The notes: a model not told the origin generated them from the letters alone. Positions 1 to 9,764 are shown, numbered from the stretch's first letter. The stretch: 64,000 nt of DNA from Dictyobacter kobayashii (GCF_003967555.1 NZ_BIFS01000001.1:4340001-4404000), one strand, 5' to 3'. Numbers and translations: made by a program.

Positions 1-1975
1 CATCCCAGGTTAACCAGTTTTTAGTCCACAGGCCCAGCGCATCACTGGTCCAGGCTGCTACGCGCCCCAGACCATATTGCCAGACCGCCAGTACTGGATC
101 ATCCAGGTGGCTTACCAGAACCACCTGAGCAGCCGGTTTCGGGGTGGTCGCTACATATCCATTGAGGGTCGGTAAGCCCGTTATTCCTGTCAGAATAGGA
201 TGGTTGCCTACTACGGCTGGATTAAAGGTTTCATTAATCAAAGAGCGCCGTGCTGCTCGCTGTGTCTCTTTGAGCAAAATCTGAGGGATGATACTGGGAT
301 TGTCAGCGCGATAGAAGCGACCTTTACCCCATTGTGCAACGTTTTGCATGGTTGCCAGGTCCTCAGAGCTCAATGCATTTGTCTCGACCGTTGAAACGGT
401 GATATTCTCATTGGCGAGTTTGGTTACCTGTGGCGCATAGTTATCATAGGCGTCCCCATCGCCCAGCAGGATGATATGTTTAATCTTGGCGTCAGTATGG
501 AGTAATTCCTGTTCCGCATTGGCGAAGTCAGGATTGTAGCTGGGAGGGTCCACTGGATTCATGTTGTCGATGGCTTTATCAATGGATTTCTTATCGGTAA
601 CGTGCTGCATCTTAACACTCAGTGTGCCGTAGCCCGCTGAGATTCCTACCTGGTCGCGGGAGGTGAGGAGCCCCACCACGCCTTTGGCCGCCTCTTTGGA
701 AATGTTGATCGGGACCTGGGCCTCCAGGCTTTCGACGATCAAGACTACCGCAATAGTGGGCGTTTCCTTATGTTGTGGGATATCCATGCTTACTGGCAGC
801 GTTTGTTCCAGTGGCGTATCGGTGTATCCTCCAACGCCGTAGCTGTTCTGCCCACCACTGACTACCAATCCATGCCCGAGATCGCGTACAAATGACTGCA
901 GGATCTGCATGCGCGTATTGCCCAGCGAGATAGCTGGTACATCGGCCAGAATAACACTACTATAGGGGACCAGCCCATCCAGGGTAGTTGGTATGTCGCC
1001 CGGCGTGCCAACCGTCACGTTGATATGGGTGGCCTGGAGGGCGGCCACAATATTACGGCCGCTGCCGGGCTGTCCTTCGATGACCAGAATTTTTGGTGGA
1101 CCCTGCACATTGACAAAGGCGGCCGCCTCATCGTTCTGCGTAATTGAATCTTTAGGTGCCTCTATTGTAATACGGAAGGTATGAAAGCCAACTGTGGGAG
1201 CCTGCATATCAAAGCTAAGATCTTGACTGCCTGCAGATAGGGCTACTTTCTGCTGTGAAATGATTGCTGAGTCCAGGTAGATGCGTACCGTGCCCTGTTG
1301 CGCGACCGTGCTATAGATGCGGGTGTGCAGGTTAAAGCGCTCGCCTGTATGTAGATTGCTTGGAGCCTCAAAGCTATCCACACGCACATCATCGCCATTG
1401 ACGTTTGGTAAGGCGACGATATCCAATCGAATGCCCTGTTGCTGTAAAAGCTGGGCCTCCTGCAAGGCATCTTCCAGGTTTTGCTGACCATCGGTAAGCA
1501 GAACGATATGGCGCTGGCTGTTGGAGGGCAGGATAGCTGAAGCGAGGCGTAAGCCAGCCGCTAAATCCGTATAATTGGTATCTGGCGTTGACTCAAAATG
1601 AGAGAAGTCTACTATCTGTGATTGTATTGACTGTTCTACTAGCGCATTGCGCCCAACGGCTACAATACCCACCTGATCATCGGCATGCTTATGCTTTACC
1701 GCCGAGCTAATCCATTGCTCGATAAAAGCGCGTTGTGGGCCCGTGCTGGCCGAGATGTCTCCCACAAAGATCGTAGCCTGGCGAGAGACTGGCATGGCCC
1801 AGGCGGTCCCTGCCAGCGCCAGAATAATAAAGCTAAAGAGTAGCAGGCGTGTAGCCAGGATCAGCCAGCGTTGTTGCCTGGGAAAAGGAAGCGACATGCG
1901 TTTCCAGGTCAGGTAGACCAGGATTCCGATTGGTATTAAGAGCAAGAGTAGCAGTGGCTGCTCAAATGTTAACAC
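1..1975 (-). CDS. vWA / glutamine-amidotransferase-like membrane protein (3' end outside window)
   Basis: The reading frame is open from a GTG start at 1975 to the window edge, about 658 codons, so the C-terminus is missing. Two hydrophobic segments lie at about residues 7-25 and 44-62. They are followed by a von Willebrand A domain with an intact MIDAS start, DISAS at residues 74-78, and LLTDG further on. After about residue 310 the sequence (ILVIEG, GHGLVVSGGQNSYG, then GRVAAWTSD near the edge) resembles the glutamine-amidotransferase-like domain that often follows vWA in such proteins. The start overlaps the end of the upstream BatA-like gene by 14 bases, which argues for translational coupling. 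Probable role: metal-dependent adhesion or assembly scaffold working with the MoxR/DUF58 genes upstream. The substrate is unknown. Confidence 0.85.
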   Translation of the reverse strand, partial: MLTFEQPLLLLLLIPIGILVYLTWKRMSLPFPRQQRWLILATRLLLFSFIILALAGTAWAMPVSRQATIFVGDISASTGPQRAFIEQWISSAVKHKHADDQVGIVAVGRNALVEQSIQSQIVDFSHFESTPDTNYTDLAAGLRLASAILPSNSQRHIVLLTDGQQNLEDALQEAQLLQQQGIRLDIVALPNVNGDDVRVDSFEAPSNLHTGERFNLHTRIYSTVAQQGTVRIYLDSAIISQQKVALSAGSQDLSFDMQAPTVGFHTFRITIEAPKDSITQNDEAAAFVNVQGPPKILVIEGQPGSGRNIVAALQATHINVTVGTPGDIPTTLDGLVPYSSVILADVPAISLGNTRMQILQSFVRDLGHGLVVSGGQNSYGVGGYTDTPLEQTLPVSMDIPQHKETPTIAVVLIVESLEAQVPINISKEAAKGVVGLLTSRDQVGISAGYGTLSVKMQHVTDKKSIDKAIDNMNPVDPPSYNPDFANAEQELLHTDAKIKHIILLGDGDAYDNYAPQVTKLANENITVSTVETNALSSEDLATMQNVAQWGKGRFYRADNPSIIPQILLKETQRAARRSLINETFNPAVVGNHPILTGITGLPTLNGYVATTPKPAAQVVLVSHLDDPVLAVWQYGLGRVAAWTSDALGLWTKNWLTWD

Positions 1976-4028
1976 GGCGCTCCCCTTTCGATGTTTTTTT
2001 CAACGTTGTGCGCAGGCGCTTGCTGAACTTTTTGGTTTTCCTTTGGGTGCGATTCCAACTGGCCAGCACCTGATCCTGCATGGAGGCAAGCCATGGATAT
2101 CTGGCGCTACGCTGATTGGTTTTGCCGCGTATAGTTGTACGTGGCGTTTTATGCGCTGTCTGGTTGTTGCTCTGTTGTGGTTGATAATTGCGGCTAAAGA
2201 GCCACCATTCTGCACAGAGTATTAATAGCAGGATCGCGGCGATCCAGGGCCATATCTCTCGTAGCTGACGTGAGATGGTGTTTTTATTGTTGGTTATATT
2301 GGTGCTATGAGTGACCGGAATATTTTTTGCCGGTGCCAATTGTGACTGATTTGGATTGAACAGGTTAACGGTAAATATACCACTGAGCGTGTGCCCATGA
2401 ACCCGTTGATTAACCTGATAAATGCCGACCGGATTGGTGCGGGCATAAGGCGTTGCTGGAAAAGGTGGACCTACAGTGATCGTCTGTTGATCCGGCCCCG
2501 TGACGGTTACCTGGTCTGCGCCTGGCCAGGTCTGGATGCTAACCGGGGTGCCTGGAGTGACCTGCCCATTTCCCGCTACTGGTGAAGGCAAGAACCAGTT
2601 AACCAGGTTGTAGATCAGGATGGGGAAGGAGGGCTGCAGTGGCAGGTCAGTTTCATGTAAATCAAAGCCAAAGACCGCCACACGGCGATTGTTATTTTCT
2701 CCTGCTAGCAACAGGGGCGTTGTGGGGGTACTGATGATGGGTTGTGCCCACAGCGCGGGCTTTAGCTGATGGGTAGAGCGCATCGTGTGAATACTGCTCA
2801 GATCGATGCTGCTCAACAGGTTTTGAGGATCATTGCCGGTACTGATATGGCTGACGCCCACCGCCGGGCCAGATGAGCCAAAGGAATAATTACGTGCTGG
2901 CGGATTGACGTAGAGGATGTTGCCCACAGGCTCACTTGGCGGTGCATAGCCGTCAAAAATGGTCAGATCGTAGGTCCCTATGCTATTGCTATATTTACTG
3001 GGATCGATAGTGTAGAGGGTCACATTGGATTGCAGGCGCAGGGCTGTTTGCAGGTACATGTTGCCTTTAGTGACCAGTAGTACGCGGCCATGAATAGAAC
3101 TTCCTACCAGGGACCATGCCTCGTGGTCGGTCGTCATTGCATCCTGTGAGAGTAGACGTGCGTGCAGCAGGTTGGTACGCGCCGGTAAAGGACCCCATTC
3201 AATCGCTCCACTCGCGCCTGCATTTAAGGTGACCGTTTTAACACTAAAGAGTCGCCCATCTGCATAGAGCTCGACCGGGACAGAGCGTTGATCATGACTA
3301 TAATTACTGACCTGCGCAAAGGCGATCAGTTTTCCTTGCAATGAGCGGGAGGAGAGGGCCATCAGCGCCATATTGGGGGCATCGCCACCGATAGACATAT
3401 ATTGGACCGGGAAAGGTGAATCCAGGGTTTGATTGTTATTCATCACATGGCCATCTCCGACGACCAGGACCTGGGCGTTTTCCTGGCCCGCCGCCAGCGA
3501 GCTTGCCAGTGAAAGCGCCTGTTCTAGATCGGCGTCCTGGTTTGTTACCCTGGCATGTTGCAATGCATTCGTAAGCTGTGCTTTGTCCTGCGAGTTCGCA
3601 ATTAAAACCTGAGGCGTGCGCGCCATTGATATCAGCGAGAGGTGATCGTTCGGCCCGAGCGCATCAATAAAGCCACTGATGGTATCTTTGGCCTTATCAA
3701 AGCGGCTGGGAGCCACATCTGTAGCTTGCATACTGGCTGACGCTTGCAAGATCACAATTGTGTTGCCGCTGACCGGACTACTCATAAAAATAGCCGGGCG
3801 TACCAGAATCAGGATGATCACGATGGCTGCCAATAGCTGTAAAAGCAGCAGAGGGGTTATGCGTAGGCGTTGCCATGGACGGCTTGCCTGCAAATCTTGC
3901 ATCGCTTGCTGCCATAAGAGCGTACTGCCAACCACCTTTTCCTGGCGCTTGGGACGCATAAAATAGAGCAGCAAGATAATTGGTATGATGGCACTGAAGG
4001 CAAGGGCTGCAGGAACAAGTATACTCAT
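1962..4028 (-). CDS. BatA-like membrane protein with degenerate vWA domain
   Basis: This 688-residue protein has the BatA N-terminal layout: a hydrophobic segment at about 5-22, a basic loop (RPKRQEKVVGSTLLW) and a second hydrophobic segment at about 58-80. A vWA fold follows, and a third membrane segment near residue 595 precedes a basic tail. The MIDAS Asp of the family is replaced: the motif reads QASAS at 95-99 where DxSxS is expected, so metal binding is doubtful. A second domain at about 300-480 resembles the amidotransferase-like part of its neighbour. It lies 18 bases after DUF58 and overlaps the next gene by 14 bases. By family it belongs to MoxR-associated membrane complexes; the exact job is not readable. 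Confidence 0.85.
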   Translation of the reverse strand: MSILVPAALAFSAIIPIILLLYFMRPKRQEKVVGSTLLWQQAMQDLQASRPWQRLRITPLLLLQLLAAIVIILILVRPAIFMSSPVSGNTIVILQASASMQATDVAPSRFDKAKDTISGFIDALGPNDHLSLISMARTPQVLIANSQDKAQLTNALQHARVTNQDADLEQALSLASSLAAGQENAQVLVVGDGHVMNNNQTLDSPFPVQYMSIGGDAPNMALMALSSRSLQGKLIAFAQVSNYSHDQRSVPVELYADGRLFSVKTVTLNAGASGAIEWGPLPARTNLLHARLLSQDAMTTDHEAWSLVGSSIHGRVLLVTKGNMYLQTALRLQSNVTLYTIDPSKYSNSIGTYDLTIFDGYAPPSEPVGNILYVNPPARNYSFGSSGPAVGVSHISTGNDPQNLLSSIDLSSIHTMRSTHQLKPALWAQPIISTPTTPLLLAGENNNRRVAVFGFDLHETDLPLQPSFPILIYNLVNWFLPSPVAGNGQVTPGTPVSIQTWPGADQVTVTGPDQQTITVGPPFPATPYARTNPVGIYQVNQRVHGHTLSGIFTVNLFNPNQSQLAPAKNIPVTHSTNITNNKNTISRQLREIWPWIAAILLLILCAEWWLFSRNYQPQQSNNQTAHKTPRTTIRGKTNQRSARYPWLASMQDQVLASWNRTQRKTKKFSKRLRTTLKKTSKGERRVNI

Positions 4029-4046
4029 GACGTTATCCTTCTATTG

Positions 4047-4949
4047 CTATCGAACCAGTTCTACCTGCCGTAACAGGCGCTGCACGACGTCCACAATATC
4101 AGTATCGCTGGCAATCAATGTGTATGTACCCATATAGCTATGTGCAAAAGCCGCCATCTCTTCTGTAAAGCGGGCCAGGCGTTCGCGGTATGCCTGCAGT
4201 ATATGTGAAGAGGCGCTAACTTCAACGCTCTGTGTCCCCTCACTATCGCGCAACCTCCAATCACCCTGGATCTGAGGGTCCAGTTCATCTGGCGAGAGAA
4301 TCTGTAGTAAAGCAATCTCCTGGCGTAGCTGACGCACTGCGCGCACGCCGGTCTGGTAGCCCTGAGGCGTCAGAAAATCTGAAATCACGATGGTCAGCCC
4401 GGGAGCCGTTACCACGCGCCCAATATCGTAGAGCGCGCGATTGAGATCGGTTGTACCCGAGCGAGGTAGCCGTTGCAGAAATTCTCCCACGCTCCAGATA
4501 GCATTTTTTCCTCCACTGATGCGCCGATATGCTACCAGGCGATCAGTCAGGGCACCGAGAACAACACTATCCTCACATTTGAGTGCAATATAGGCCAGGG
4601 CTGCCGCCACAGCCACTGCTAGATCAGCTTTCTCCGGCGTTCCCTGATACATAGAATCAGAGCAGTCTAACAGAATGGTGACAGTAATATTCTCCTCGGC
4701 CTCAAAGACGCGCAGGAAGATCCGTTCCAGGCGTGCAAAGGCTCGCCAGTCGATACGGCGAAAATCATCGCCAGGCGTATAACGCCGATAATCCGCGAAC
4801 TCCATCGACGAGCCAGCCAATGGCGAACGCCGGCGTCCCGGTCGTCCTGTGGCCATCGGACGGCGCGTGAGAAGTGAGATATTATCCAACCGCTGGAGCA
4901 CGCTGGCATCGAGCGGGAAGCGTGCTTTTTCCATATCAGGCATGAGCAT
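4047..4949 (-). CDS. DUF58 domain protein (MoxR partner)
   Basis: The 300-residue protein carries the diagnostic DUF58 stretch FADYRRYTPGDDFRRIDW followed by a vWA-like part with a MIDAS motif (LLDCSDSMY). No membrane segment is seen, so this is the short cytosolic form; longer family members have two N-terminal helices. It begins 11 bases after the end of the moxR-type gene and is followed by the BatA-like gene, the classic MoxR-DUF58-vWA order. In known cases the AAA+ ATPase acts on or through the DUF58/vWA proteins. Several Met codons lie near the start (residues 1, 3 and 6), so the exact start is uncertain by a few residues. Confidence 0.9.
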   Translation of the reverse strand: MLMPDMEKARFPLDASVLQRLDNISLLTRRPMATGRPGRRRSPLAGSSMEFADYRRYTPGDDFRRIDWRAFARLERIFLRVFEAEENITVTILLDCSDSMYQGTPEKADLAVAVAAALAYIALKCEDSVVLGALTDRLVAYRRISGGKNAIWSVGEFLQRLPRSGTTDLNRALYDIGRVVTAPGLTIVISDFLTPQGYQTGVRAVRQLRQEIALLQILSPDELDPQIQGDWRLRDSEGTQSVEVSASSHILQAYRERLARFTEEMAAFAHSYMGTYTLIASDTDIVDVVQRLLRQVELVR

Positions 4950-4960
4950 TCTTTCTTATG

Positions 4961-6064
4961 TTAATCCGCATCCAGTTCGGCAATGATGGTTTCGATTAAC
5001 TGCTCGGTCGTAATATTGTCGGCGAGGCCATCGAAATTGAGAACGATACGATGGCGTAAAGCTGGATAGGCGACCGCTTTAATATCTTCGAGTGAGACAT
5101 TGTAGCGGCCCTCTAGCAAGGCACGTACCTTGGCGGTCATAATCAATGCCTGCAGACCACGAGGACTGCCACCATAGCGCACATATTGACGGATCTTTTC
5201 TGGCGCTCCCTCTTGATCCGGATGGGAGGCCAGGAGCATGCGTACCGCGTATTCTTTGACATGGGTGGCTATTGGAACTGCGCGGGCTATTGTAATCATG
5301 CGTGCCAGCTCTTCACCTGAGGTGACTTCCTTTGCGCGCAATGTCTCAGTGCCAGCTGTTGTATCGATAATGCGCATTAAATCTTCAGCCTTGGGGAAGT
5401 TGACGATGATCTTGAGCATAAAGCGATCCAGCTGTGCCTCAGGCAGTGTATAGGTTCCTTCCATTTCCAATGGATTCTGGGTAGCCAGCACAAAGAAGGG
5501 TTGTGGTAGGGGACGTGTGCGGTCTCCCACACTGACGGTGCGTTCCTGCATACCTTCCAGCAAGGCTGATTGTGTCTTTGGCGTGGCACGATTGATCTCA
5601 TCGGCCAGTACAATATTGGCGAAGATGGGGCCTGGTTGGAAGGAGAAGGCGCGTTTCCCTCCTGTGGAGCTATCGCCCTGTTCGGAGACAATATTGGTAC
5701 CCACAATATCGGCGGGCATCAGATCTGGTGTGAACTGGATACGTGCAAACTTAAGTGATAAGGCATCTGAGAGTGTTCGCACCAACAAGGTTTTACCGAG
5801 TCCGGGCACGCCTTCAAGCAAGACGTGTCCCCCTGCCAGCATGGCCAGGAGTAATTCGCGGATCACGCGTTCCTGTCCCACGACGATCTGGCACAGTTCC
5901 TGCTCTAATTTGTGGGTCACCTCGATGAATTGTTCAATATTTTCTTCACTGGGTTCATCGGATAATATGGCGGACGCTTTAGTCGCAGCCTCAAAGGTTT
6001 GTGGCTGAGGCCGAAATTGTGTATCGTCATATGGATTGAAAGTGTTATCACTTGCATTTGCCAT
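4961..6064 (-). CDS. MoxR-family AAA+ ATPase
   Basis: 367 residues. Walker A is GVPGLGKT, Walker B is VLADEINRATPK, and the sensor region reads ATQNPLEMEGTY followed by PEAQLDRF, all typical of the MoxR group. The C-terminal lid contains GGSPRG. The first 45 residues form a polar extension. The protein is cytosolic and probably hexameric. Known MoxR proteins act as chaperone-like ATPases that help activate or assemble vWA-containing partners. Here the three following genes encode such partners and the gene before it a large membrane protein, so that protein and the ABC exporter are candidate clients. Four bases separate it from the upstream gene. Confidence 0.95.
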   Translation of the reverse strand: MANASDNTFNPYDDTQFRPQPQTFEAATKASAILSDEPSEENIEQFIEVTHKLEQELCQIVVGQERVIRELLLAMLAGGHVLLEGVPGLGKTLLVRTLSDALSLKFARIQFTPDLMPADIVGTNIVSEQGDSSTGGKRAFSFQPGPIFANIVLADEINRATPKTQSALLEGMQERTVSVGDRTRPLPQPFFVLATQNPLEMEGTYTLPEAQLDRFMLKIIVNFPKAEDLMRIIDTTAGTETLRAKEVTSGEELARMITIARAVPIATHVKEYAVRMLLASHPDQEGAPEKIRQYVRYGGSPRGLQALIMTAKVRALLEGRYNVSLEDIKAVAYPALRHRIVLNFDGLADNITTEQLIETIIAELDAD

Positions 6065-6068
6065 AATC

Positions 6069-7745
6069 TCACTGTTGCCCTTCTAATGTGTTGAAGTAAT
6101 CGTGGACCAGGTCCTTTTCGTTCGGTGCCACATTGCTGTTATCGATGGCGTCATGGGCCTTCTGATTATACTGTTGAATTACCTGTGAATAAGGGACATC
6201 TGAACCAGGTTGGACAACCCCGGTATTGTTGTCTGCACTCTGGGTACTTGAACCCTGACCATTCTGGCCCTGCACATAAACTGGTTCATCCTTGTGGCTA
6301 CCAGGAGCATTTGTACCGCCAGTTCCACCAGATCCACCCTGGCCTCCTTGCCCCTGGCCCTGACCTTGCCCCTGGCCCTGCCCCTGCCCTTGCCCCTGGC
6401 CCTGCCCCTGCCCCTGCCCTTGACCTTGTCCCTGTCCAGGCTGCTGACCCTGACCCTGCCCTTGATTTTGCCCCTGACCAGGTTGTTGACCCTGACCTTG
6501 CCCCTGATTTTGCCCCTGACCCTGCTGATTTTGCCCCTGGCCTTGTTGTGCCTGGCCCGTGGTATTGTCGGTTGCGGATGCTAGATTATTAGCGGTATCC
6601 TGCAGGCCTTGTGTCGCCTGGTTGATAGCATTCTCTCCAGCTTGATCGGAGGCTGCCTGACTATTGGCCGCTTCTACCGCTTTTGTCGCATCGGAGATCT
6701 CGCTACTACTACCATCGGCTAAAGATTTTGCCAGTTGATGCAGGGAGGAACTCAAGTTGGGATCTTTATTGGCCTGGTTGGCTGCCTTTTCCAGGTCCTG
6801 GGCCAGTTGTTTGCGTTGATCTGGAGATAATTTGCTGGCTTGATTGGCTAGATTTTGTAAGGCCTGAGCCAGGCTCTTACTATCGTTGTTTTTCAATGCC
6901 TGCCCGGCCGCCTGGGCATTGGCATTGCTGCTATTTTTTAAGGTGTCTCCCGCCGAGGAGCGGGCCTGATTTCTATTGCCAGACTGTGGATTGCGCAGCT
7001 GGTCCAGTTTGGCCTGGGCTTCAGAGAGTGCCTGCTGGGCATCGTTGGGATTTTTTGCCTGTTGCAATTTGGTTTCAAGATCGTGTAGGATCTGATCGAT
7101 CTTCTGTTTCTCATCTTTAGAAATGTCAGGTTGCTGGGCGGTTACCTGCCTGAGCTTTTCTATATTGCTGACCTGTTTGGCTATTTGAGCCTGTAGTGTA
7201 GCCTGTTGTTTGAGAATGGCTGTCATTGGATTGGGTGCCAATAGCAGTGGTACTAATAAGAGTAATAGTGCGATCAAGGTTATCGTGCTTGCCCGCTGAA
7301 GGCGGAGCGTTATGGTTTTAGCAGGAGTATGTGCCCGCAATTGTTTAAGGGCATCTCGTCTCTGTAAGCCTGCCAGGACAGATGTTTGATCGCGCAGCTC
7401 CCAGGCTGTCCCGACGCGGTCGTGCAGGGACAGGTGCTCATCTATCTGGTGTGCCGTACTGCGATTAGTCGGTCGAAACCATAGTGCCAGCGCGATGCCC
7501 AGCACGGGTAAGGCGATACCGACACCCAACGCCCAGTATGGTGCTGAGGCCCAGGGAAGCATGCGCGAGATCAACAAGACCAGGCAGGCCAGGAATAGAC
7601 CTATCATCAGGCCTCGAATGCCCCAGAAGAGAATCTTCTGTGTCCAGATGCGTCTACGCCAGGGCCGCAGCGCTGTGCTGAGATTGCCCGCTGTACGCGT
7701 CCCCTGTGTTTCCGTCCGGGTATGTGACGGTATAAAGGTTGCCAT
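6069..7745 (-). CDS. DUF4175-like membrane protein with Gly-Gln repeat tail
   Basis: I chose the ATG at 7745 (558 residues) because AAAGGG lies six bases before it; an upstream ATG at 7769 has no ribosome site. Three hydrophobic segments lie in the first 180 residues. A long charged, Gln/Ala-rich region predicted as coiled coil follows, then a low-complexity tract of GQ dipeptides and a short C-terminal segment with QGQNGQ. The layout resembles the large membrane protein often encoded beside MoxR/DUF58 genes (DUF4175-type), but I recognise no catalytic motif. The repeat tail probably lies outside the membrane or forms a flexible linker. It sits between the ABC permease and the MoxR ATPase. 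Confidence 0.8.
   Translation of the reverse strand: MATFIPSHTRTETQGTRTAGNLSTALRPWRRRIWTQKILFWGIRGLMIGLFLACLVLLISRMLPWASAPYWALGVGIALPVLGIALALWFRPTNRSTAHQIDEHLSLHDRVGTAWELRDQTSVLAGLQRRDALKQLRAHTPAKTITLRLQRASTITLIALLLLLVPLLLAPNPMTAILKQQATLQAQIAKQVSNIEKLRQVTAQQPDISKDEKQKIDQILHDLETKLQQAKNPNDAQQALSEAQAKLDQLRNPQSGNRNQARSSAGDTLKNSSNANAQAAGQALKNNDSKSLAQALQNLANQASKLSPDQRKQLAQDLEKAANQANKDPNLSSSLHQLAKSLADGSSSEISDATKAVEAANSQAASDQAGENAINQATQGLQDTANNLASATDNTTGQAQQGQGQNQQGQGQNQGQGQGQQPGQGQNQGQGQGQQPGQGQGQGQGQGQGQGQGQGQGQGQGQGQGQGGQGGSGGTGGTNAPGSHKDEPVYVQGQNGQGSSTQSADNNTGVVQPGSDVPYSQVIQQYNQKAHDAIDNSNVAPNEKDLVHDYFNTLEGQQ
6344..6546. repeat. Low-complexity GQ-coding tandem repeat
   Basis: About 200 bases are built from imperfect 6- and 12-base units (CCCTGG / CCCTGC / CCCTGA on the plus strand) that encode Gly-Gln runs interrupted by Asn and Pro in the minus-strand membrane protein. 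The unit is irregular, so the tract has probably diverged or been selected for composition. Replication slippage would add or remove GQ pairs without changing frame, which makes length variation between strains likely. Confidence 0.85.
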
Positions 7746-7819
7746 ATTACACCCTTTCTCGCGTCTCATAAGGTGGATTGATGTGTATATTCATCTGCCT
7801 TCACCTGCATACTTTTTCA

Positions 7820-8695
7820 TCACGCTGTGGCCGAAGCCTTTGTTTCGTTCTTTAGGACGGTGGCGTCGTTTTTATGTGTGCGTAACCGTAAGCGTTGCCA
7901 GGCTTGCGGTTTCACCAGCCAGAGACTTAATCCGATCAGTATAAGTGTTGCCAGTACATTAAAAATACTATATGTTTGCCAGATAGCAAGATTGAATGGA
8001 CCAACATTATATATATTATTGGGGGACAGCCCACCATAATTGAATGTGCTAAGGAGCGCCATCACTGGATGCCACATTAAGTAGCTCGGTGCTCTGTTTG
8101 AGTTGGTAGGTATCAGTATGGCGAACAGCAGTGGTAAACCTAACCAGAGCAAGAGCAATACATAAGAGAGAGCGGTCGAGATAGCAGGCCGGGCGACCAG
8201 GGTTGAGCAGAAGATGCCCAGACTGGCTGCTAAAATCGCGGTTAGAATGAATACTAATAGGGCTTCCAGTGCTTGTAGTGGCGAAACCCCGCCGAAGAAA
8301 AAGACCAGGCTGAAGATGGGTATAGAGGCGGCGATCAGCAAAAATGCATTGATCAGTCCTGCCAGCAATTTACCTGTGATCAGTGATGTCGATGATAGGC
8401 GCGAGCAGAGCAAGAGATCAAAAGTCTGGCGCTCTTTTTCGCCATTCACTGTCGTTGCGGTAAAGGCAGGTGTGATAAAGAGAATCAGAAATAGTTGCAC
8501 GATCAAGAGCATTGTATACAGTCCGATACCAATGTTCGTCCAGTTGCCGCCGTAGGCTGCCGCACTGCTACTAACGCTGATATCCAACCAACCTAGCAGA
8601 CCCAGCAATAAAATGTAGACGACAATCAGCCAGATAGTGCGTTCGCGCCTCATGCGCAAACGCATTTCTTTAATCAATAGTGCCATAAAGGTCAT
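7820..8695 (-). CDS. ABC-2 type transporter permease
   Basis: 291 residues with about six hydrophobic segments. The N-terminal amphipathic start (MTFMALLIKEMRLRMRRERT) and the motif TVNGEKERQTFDLLLCSRLSSTSLITGK are characteristic of ABC-2 permeases of the GldF/NatB/CcmB-like group. It overlaps the ATPase gene upstream by four bases (ATGA), so the two subunits are translationally coupled and form one exporter. Substrate is unknown. Its place between a large surface protein and a MoxR cluster suggests export or membrane-placement of a component of that system, much as GldA/GldF pairs accompany surface machinery in other bacteria. Confidence 0.9.
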   Translation of the reverse strand: MTFMALLIKEMRLRMRRERTIWLIVVYILLLGLLGWLDISVSSSAAAYGGNWTNIGIGLYTMLLIVQLFLILFITPAFTATTVNGEKERQTFDLLLCSRLSSTSLITGKLLAGLINAFLLIAASIPIFSLVFFFGGVSPLQALEALLVFILTAILAASLGIFCSTLVARPAISTALSYVLLLLWLGLPLLFAILIPTNSNRAPSYLMWHPVMALLSTFNYGGLSPNNIYNVGPFNLAIWQTYSIFNVLATLILIGLSLWLVKPQAWQRLRLRTHKNDATVLKNETKASATA

Positions 8696-9684
8696 GACTG
8701 ATTGCTCCTTTCTGTAATATTTAAAAAGACCTCTTCGAGCCTTCCGCCACCTGACCGAGGAGCAAAGGAGACAATCGGATAGCCCTGGTTGATGAGCGCT
8801 GCCAGAATATGATGGAGCGCCTCATCATCGCCGGTAAATTCCGCTTGAATTAATCTGTCTTCATTGGTCGTGATATTGTGAATATCGGCGATCTTCTCTA
8901 GATGCGCGATGGTGTCAGTAACGCGGGCTTTATCCAACAAGCGGATATCTATTTGTCGGCCGCCGCCCAGTTGATGTGTTACTTTTTCGACGTCGCCGGC
9001 GATCACCAGCTGCCCATTTTGGAGAATAGCAATATCTGTACACATTTCCGCCAGTTCGAGCAAGATGTGTGAACTGATCAAAATCGTCTTGCCCAGACCC
9101 TGCAGGGTACGTACCAGTTCGCGTAATTCAACGCGTGCCCTTGGATCCAATCCAGAGGCTGGCTCATCCAGCAGCAGGATCTCTGGATCATGGACCAGGG
9201 CACGCGCCAGGCAGAGTCGCTGTTTCATACCACGCGAGAGCGTTTCAACCATTGCATCACGTTTTGAAGATAGCTCAACCAGCTCTAACAGATCGGCTAC
9301 AATCCCATTGCGTTTTTGGCGCGAGATACCGTGGATGCCGGCATAAAATTCTAGATATTCAGCGGAGGTCAAATCAGGGTAGACGCCAAAGAAGTCCGGC
9401 ATATAGCCAACCTTGCGCTGGATAATTGAAGGTGCGCGCGTCACTTCTTGCTCTTCAATCCAGACCTGTCCTGAGGTTGGTGTGAGCAGGGCGGCTAGAA
9501 TACGGAGCAGGGTGGTTTTACCTGCTCCATTGGGTCCAATCAGTCCATAGATGGTGCCGCGTGGTATCTCCAGGCTGATATCCTGCAATGCATGTGTATT
9601 ATGATAACGTTTTGAGACATTTTGAATTTTTATTAATGGTTCTGTTGCTTCTGATGTGGTGGATGGTAACACCATATTTTGCAT
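8692..9684 (-). CDS. ABC transporter ATP-binding protein
   Basis: 330 residues. Walker A is GPNGAGKTT, the signature is LSRGMKQRL, and Walker B is ILLLDEPASGLDP, followed by the switch His in SSHI. The C-terminal hundred residues (after about 230) form the DUF4162-type extension common in drug and lantibiotic exporters. Two ATG codons (residues 1 and 4) are possible starts. The gene is coupled to the permease by an ATGA overlap. About 80 bases separate it from the frameshifted surface-protein gene upstream, so all probably share one transcript. Substrate unknown. Confidence 0.93.
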   Translation of the reverse strand: MQNMVLPSTTSEATEPLIKIQNVSKRYHNTHALQDISLEIPRGTIYGLIGPNGAGKTTLLRILAALLTPTSGQVWIEEQEVTRAPSIIQRKVGYMPDFFGVYPDLTSAEYLEFYAGIHGISRQKRNGIVADLLELVELSSKRDAMVETLSRGMKQRLCLARALVHDPEILLLDEPASGLDPRARVELRELVRTLQGLGKTILISSHILLELAEMCTDIAILQNGQLVIAGDVEKVTHQLGGGRQIDIRLLDKARVTDTIAHLEKIADIHNITTNEDRLIQAEFTGDDEALHHILAALINQGYPIVSFAPRSGGGRLEEVFLNITERSNQS

Positions 9685-9764
9685 GTTTGCCCCTCTCTAA
9701 TGTGCGACCGTCCCTTGTAATTCTAAGGCTGGCTTATCAAAGACTGCATTGGTGTCGTGATTGC

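Noticed and set aside
5517..6008. Plus-strand frame of 163 codons opposite the MoxR gene
   Set aside because: Shadow of the AAA+ coding region; Ser/Thr-rich composition and no start signal.
6125..6592. Plus-strand frames of 96-155 codons over the GQ repeat
   Set aside because: Low-complexity Pro/Leu/Ala readings of the repeat; the minus-strand gene explains the sequence.
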